19,694 nucleotides of DNA, taken from positions 1-19,694 of the forward strand of contig MU624866.1 in assembly GCA_025349905.2 (NCBI GenBank). Reading direction: 5' to 3'. The notes beneath the pieces were generated by a model. That model saw nothing but the letters and a program-made list of their open reading frames with translations, searched no databases and was not told the DNA's origin. The DNA is from Blastocladiella britannica (lineage: Eukaryota > Blastocladiomycota > Blastocladiomycetes > Blastocladiales > Blastocladiaceae). Shown here piece after piece: positions 18,496-19,694 of the stretch (within the stretch, counting starts at the first letter, position 1; every line of letters starts with the position of its first letter). The position numbers were made by a program, and so were the translations under genes.

Positions 18496-19645
18496 ATGAC
18501 CTTTGGCCAGCTGGTAATAGGCCAGCCCGGCGCGGGAAAATCGACCTACTGTCGCGCAGCCGCGCTAGCCCTCGGTTCGCTCTATGGTCGGCGCTGTGCC
18601 ATTGTGAACCTGGACCCCGCCAACGACGACCGACACAATGCTGTGGACGACACTTCCGATAACTCGTCATTCTCTGGCCCAGCAGCCATCTCGATCCACG
18701 ACCTGATCTCGTTGCAGGACGCCATGGACGCGTACGGACTAGGCCCGAACGGCGGGATCATGTACTGCATGGAGTACTTGGCGGCCAACCTGGACTGGCT
18801 GGACGCGCGTCTTGCTCAAGTTTCTGTCAGTGACGATGGACAAGGGCAACAGGTGTACTTGCTGATTGACTTGCCGGGCCAGGTGGAGCTGTACGCGCAC
18901 CATGATGCGGTGCGCACCGTGGTGTCCCACTTGGTTCGCAATGGGTATCGAGTATGTTATGTTCTGTACCATCTCCTTTACGCGCCTGTATGCTCACCAA
19001 TATGTATACTAGCTCTGCGTCACCCAACTCACCGACTCGTCGCACCTGCTGGACCCCTACAAGTCCATCTCCTCAATGCTCCTGTCCTTACAATCCATGC
19101 TTCACCTGGAACTCCCGCACATCCACGTCCTATCCAAACTGGACCTGACCGCCGCCCAATCCCCACCGCCCCGATTCTTTGCCACCGCGTCCGACCCGTC
19201 CCGCGCCGCTGCATTGTTAGCCGCCAACCCGACCACACCCGCACGGTACGCGAAACTGGCAGCCGCTCTGGCCGAGTTCGTCGACGACTACTCGCTGGTG
19301 TCGTACTTGCCGCTGTGCGCGACCGACCCAGCATGTTTGCGCGCGGTGTGTGCGGCGGCGGACCGCGCCGTCGGGTACTACGCGGCCAACGAGCCGCGGG
19401 ACGATGCGGTGCCGGTGGCGGCGTTGGTAAGGGATGCGCTGGATCGGTACGACCCGGAGTCCGGAGTGCCTACCGACAGTGACGACGATGAGCTTTATGG
19501 GCGTGAGGGCAACGGGGCCAACGACGGCGCCGAGCATATGGACGAGGACTGGGGCGACCGGTGGGACCGCGTGCAGCGGTTGGCGGCCGCGGGTCAACTA
19601 GACGGATCCGCGTCAGGTCTAGTCCGGGACGTGGTGGAGCGATGA
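18496..19645 (+). CDS. GPN2: GPN-loop GTPase 2
   Basis: Exons 18496-18951 and 19013-19645 give 362 aa. The family forms GTPase dimers that help assemble and import RNA polymerase II/III; GPN2 is an essential cytoplasmic member in yeast. Motifs: P-loop GQPGAGKST (9-17), NLDPAND (38-44), signature GPN loop in LGPNGGIMYCMEYL (83-85), G3 DLPGQVEL (125-132) and G4 SKLD (193-196). FGQLVIGQPGAGKSTYC at the start and CMEYLAANLDWL favour GPN2 over GPN1 and GPN3. A 15-20-residue polar insert (around 46-62, VDDTSDNSSFSG) lies just after NLDPAND, and G3 has Leu where Cys or Thr is usual. The C-terminus is acidic and of normal length. The stop TGA lies at 19643-19645. The housekeeping function fits an intact frame next to decaying genes. 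Confidence 0.93.
18952..19012 (+). other. 61-nt intron in GPN2
   Basis: The GTATGT donor follows CGA, the acceptor is TATACTAG, and both are phase 0. Removing it gives GYRLCVTQLTDSSHLLDP, matching the family across the junction. This is the best-supported intron in the window and sets the size scale for the others. Confidence 0.92.
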
Positions 19646-19694
19646 ATACATATGGGTAAGTAGTACTTAAAAGTCTAGTGTTTTTTTTTTTTTT
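19646..19694. other. 3' flank of GPN2 ending in poly-T
   Basis: 49 nt after the GPN2 stop, ending in a run of 14 T at the window edge. No AATAAA and no gene are visible. Confidence 0.5.

Noticed and set aside
1..19694. tRNA, rRNA, CRISPR, transposon ends or a prokaryotic operon
   Set aside because: No tRNA B-box with matching stems, no regular spacer-repeat array, and no transposase-like frame or terminal repeats were seen; introns and gene types are eukaryotic.

Overview
The window looks like nuclear DNA of an early-diverging, GC-rich fungus. The gene set is eukaryotic: a GATA/PAS regulator of White-collar-2 type, a GPN-loop GTPase, F-box proteins and a secreted Cys-rich protein. Genes are broken by short GT-AG introns (about 60-75 nt where well supported), and homopolymer A/T runs sit between GC-rich genes. 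Expanded F-box and Trp-rich ankyrin families would suit Blastocladiomycota (Allomyces/Catenaria-like), but that placement is an inference from memory of such genomes, not something the sequence proves.

Layout. 1-3314 (+): PAS + GATA zinc-finger regulator, whose first exon probably lies in 1-415, upstream of a 72-nt intron. 3476-6171 (-): two F-box-type genes that almost touch and may form one transcription unit. 6172-6568: divergent promoter with eight GATC sites. 6569-9094 (+): 841-aa Trp-rich ankyrin-like repeat protein. 9192-13811 (-): four-exon gene for a secreted protein of about 1460 aa, with signal peptide, four tandem 186-188-aa Cys-rich units, a proline linker and a choice-of-anchor-A domain. 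14351-15820 (+): two-exon F-box gene, paralogous to the 5106-6171 gene. 16353-18290 (-): degenerate Trp-rich ankyrin-like gene with frame changes, stop codons and no start codon. 18496-19645 (+): GPN2-type GTPase with one 61-nt intron.

How the parts relate. Conserved housekeeping or regulatory genes sit at the two ends (GATA/PAS factor, GPN2). Between them is an accessory block of F-box, Trp-rich ankyrin and surface/secreted protein genes. Broken frames fall only in the F-box/ankyrin families, while the long exons of the other genes are clean, which points to gene birth and death rather than general sequencing error. The most unusual object is the choice-of-anchor-A protein with its tandem Cys-rich units. 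The most useful internal evidence is the F-box paralogue comparison, which confirms one intron and exposes one frameshift.
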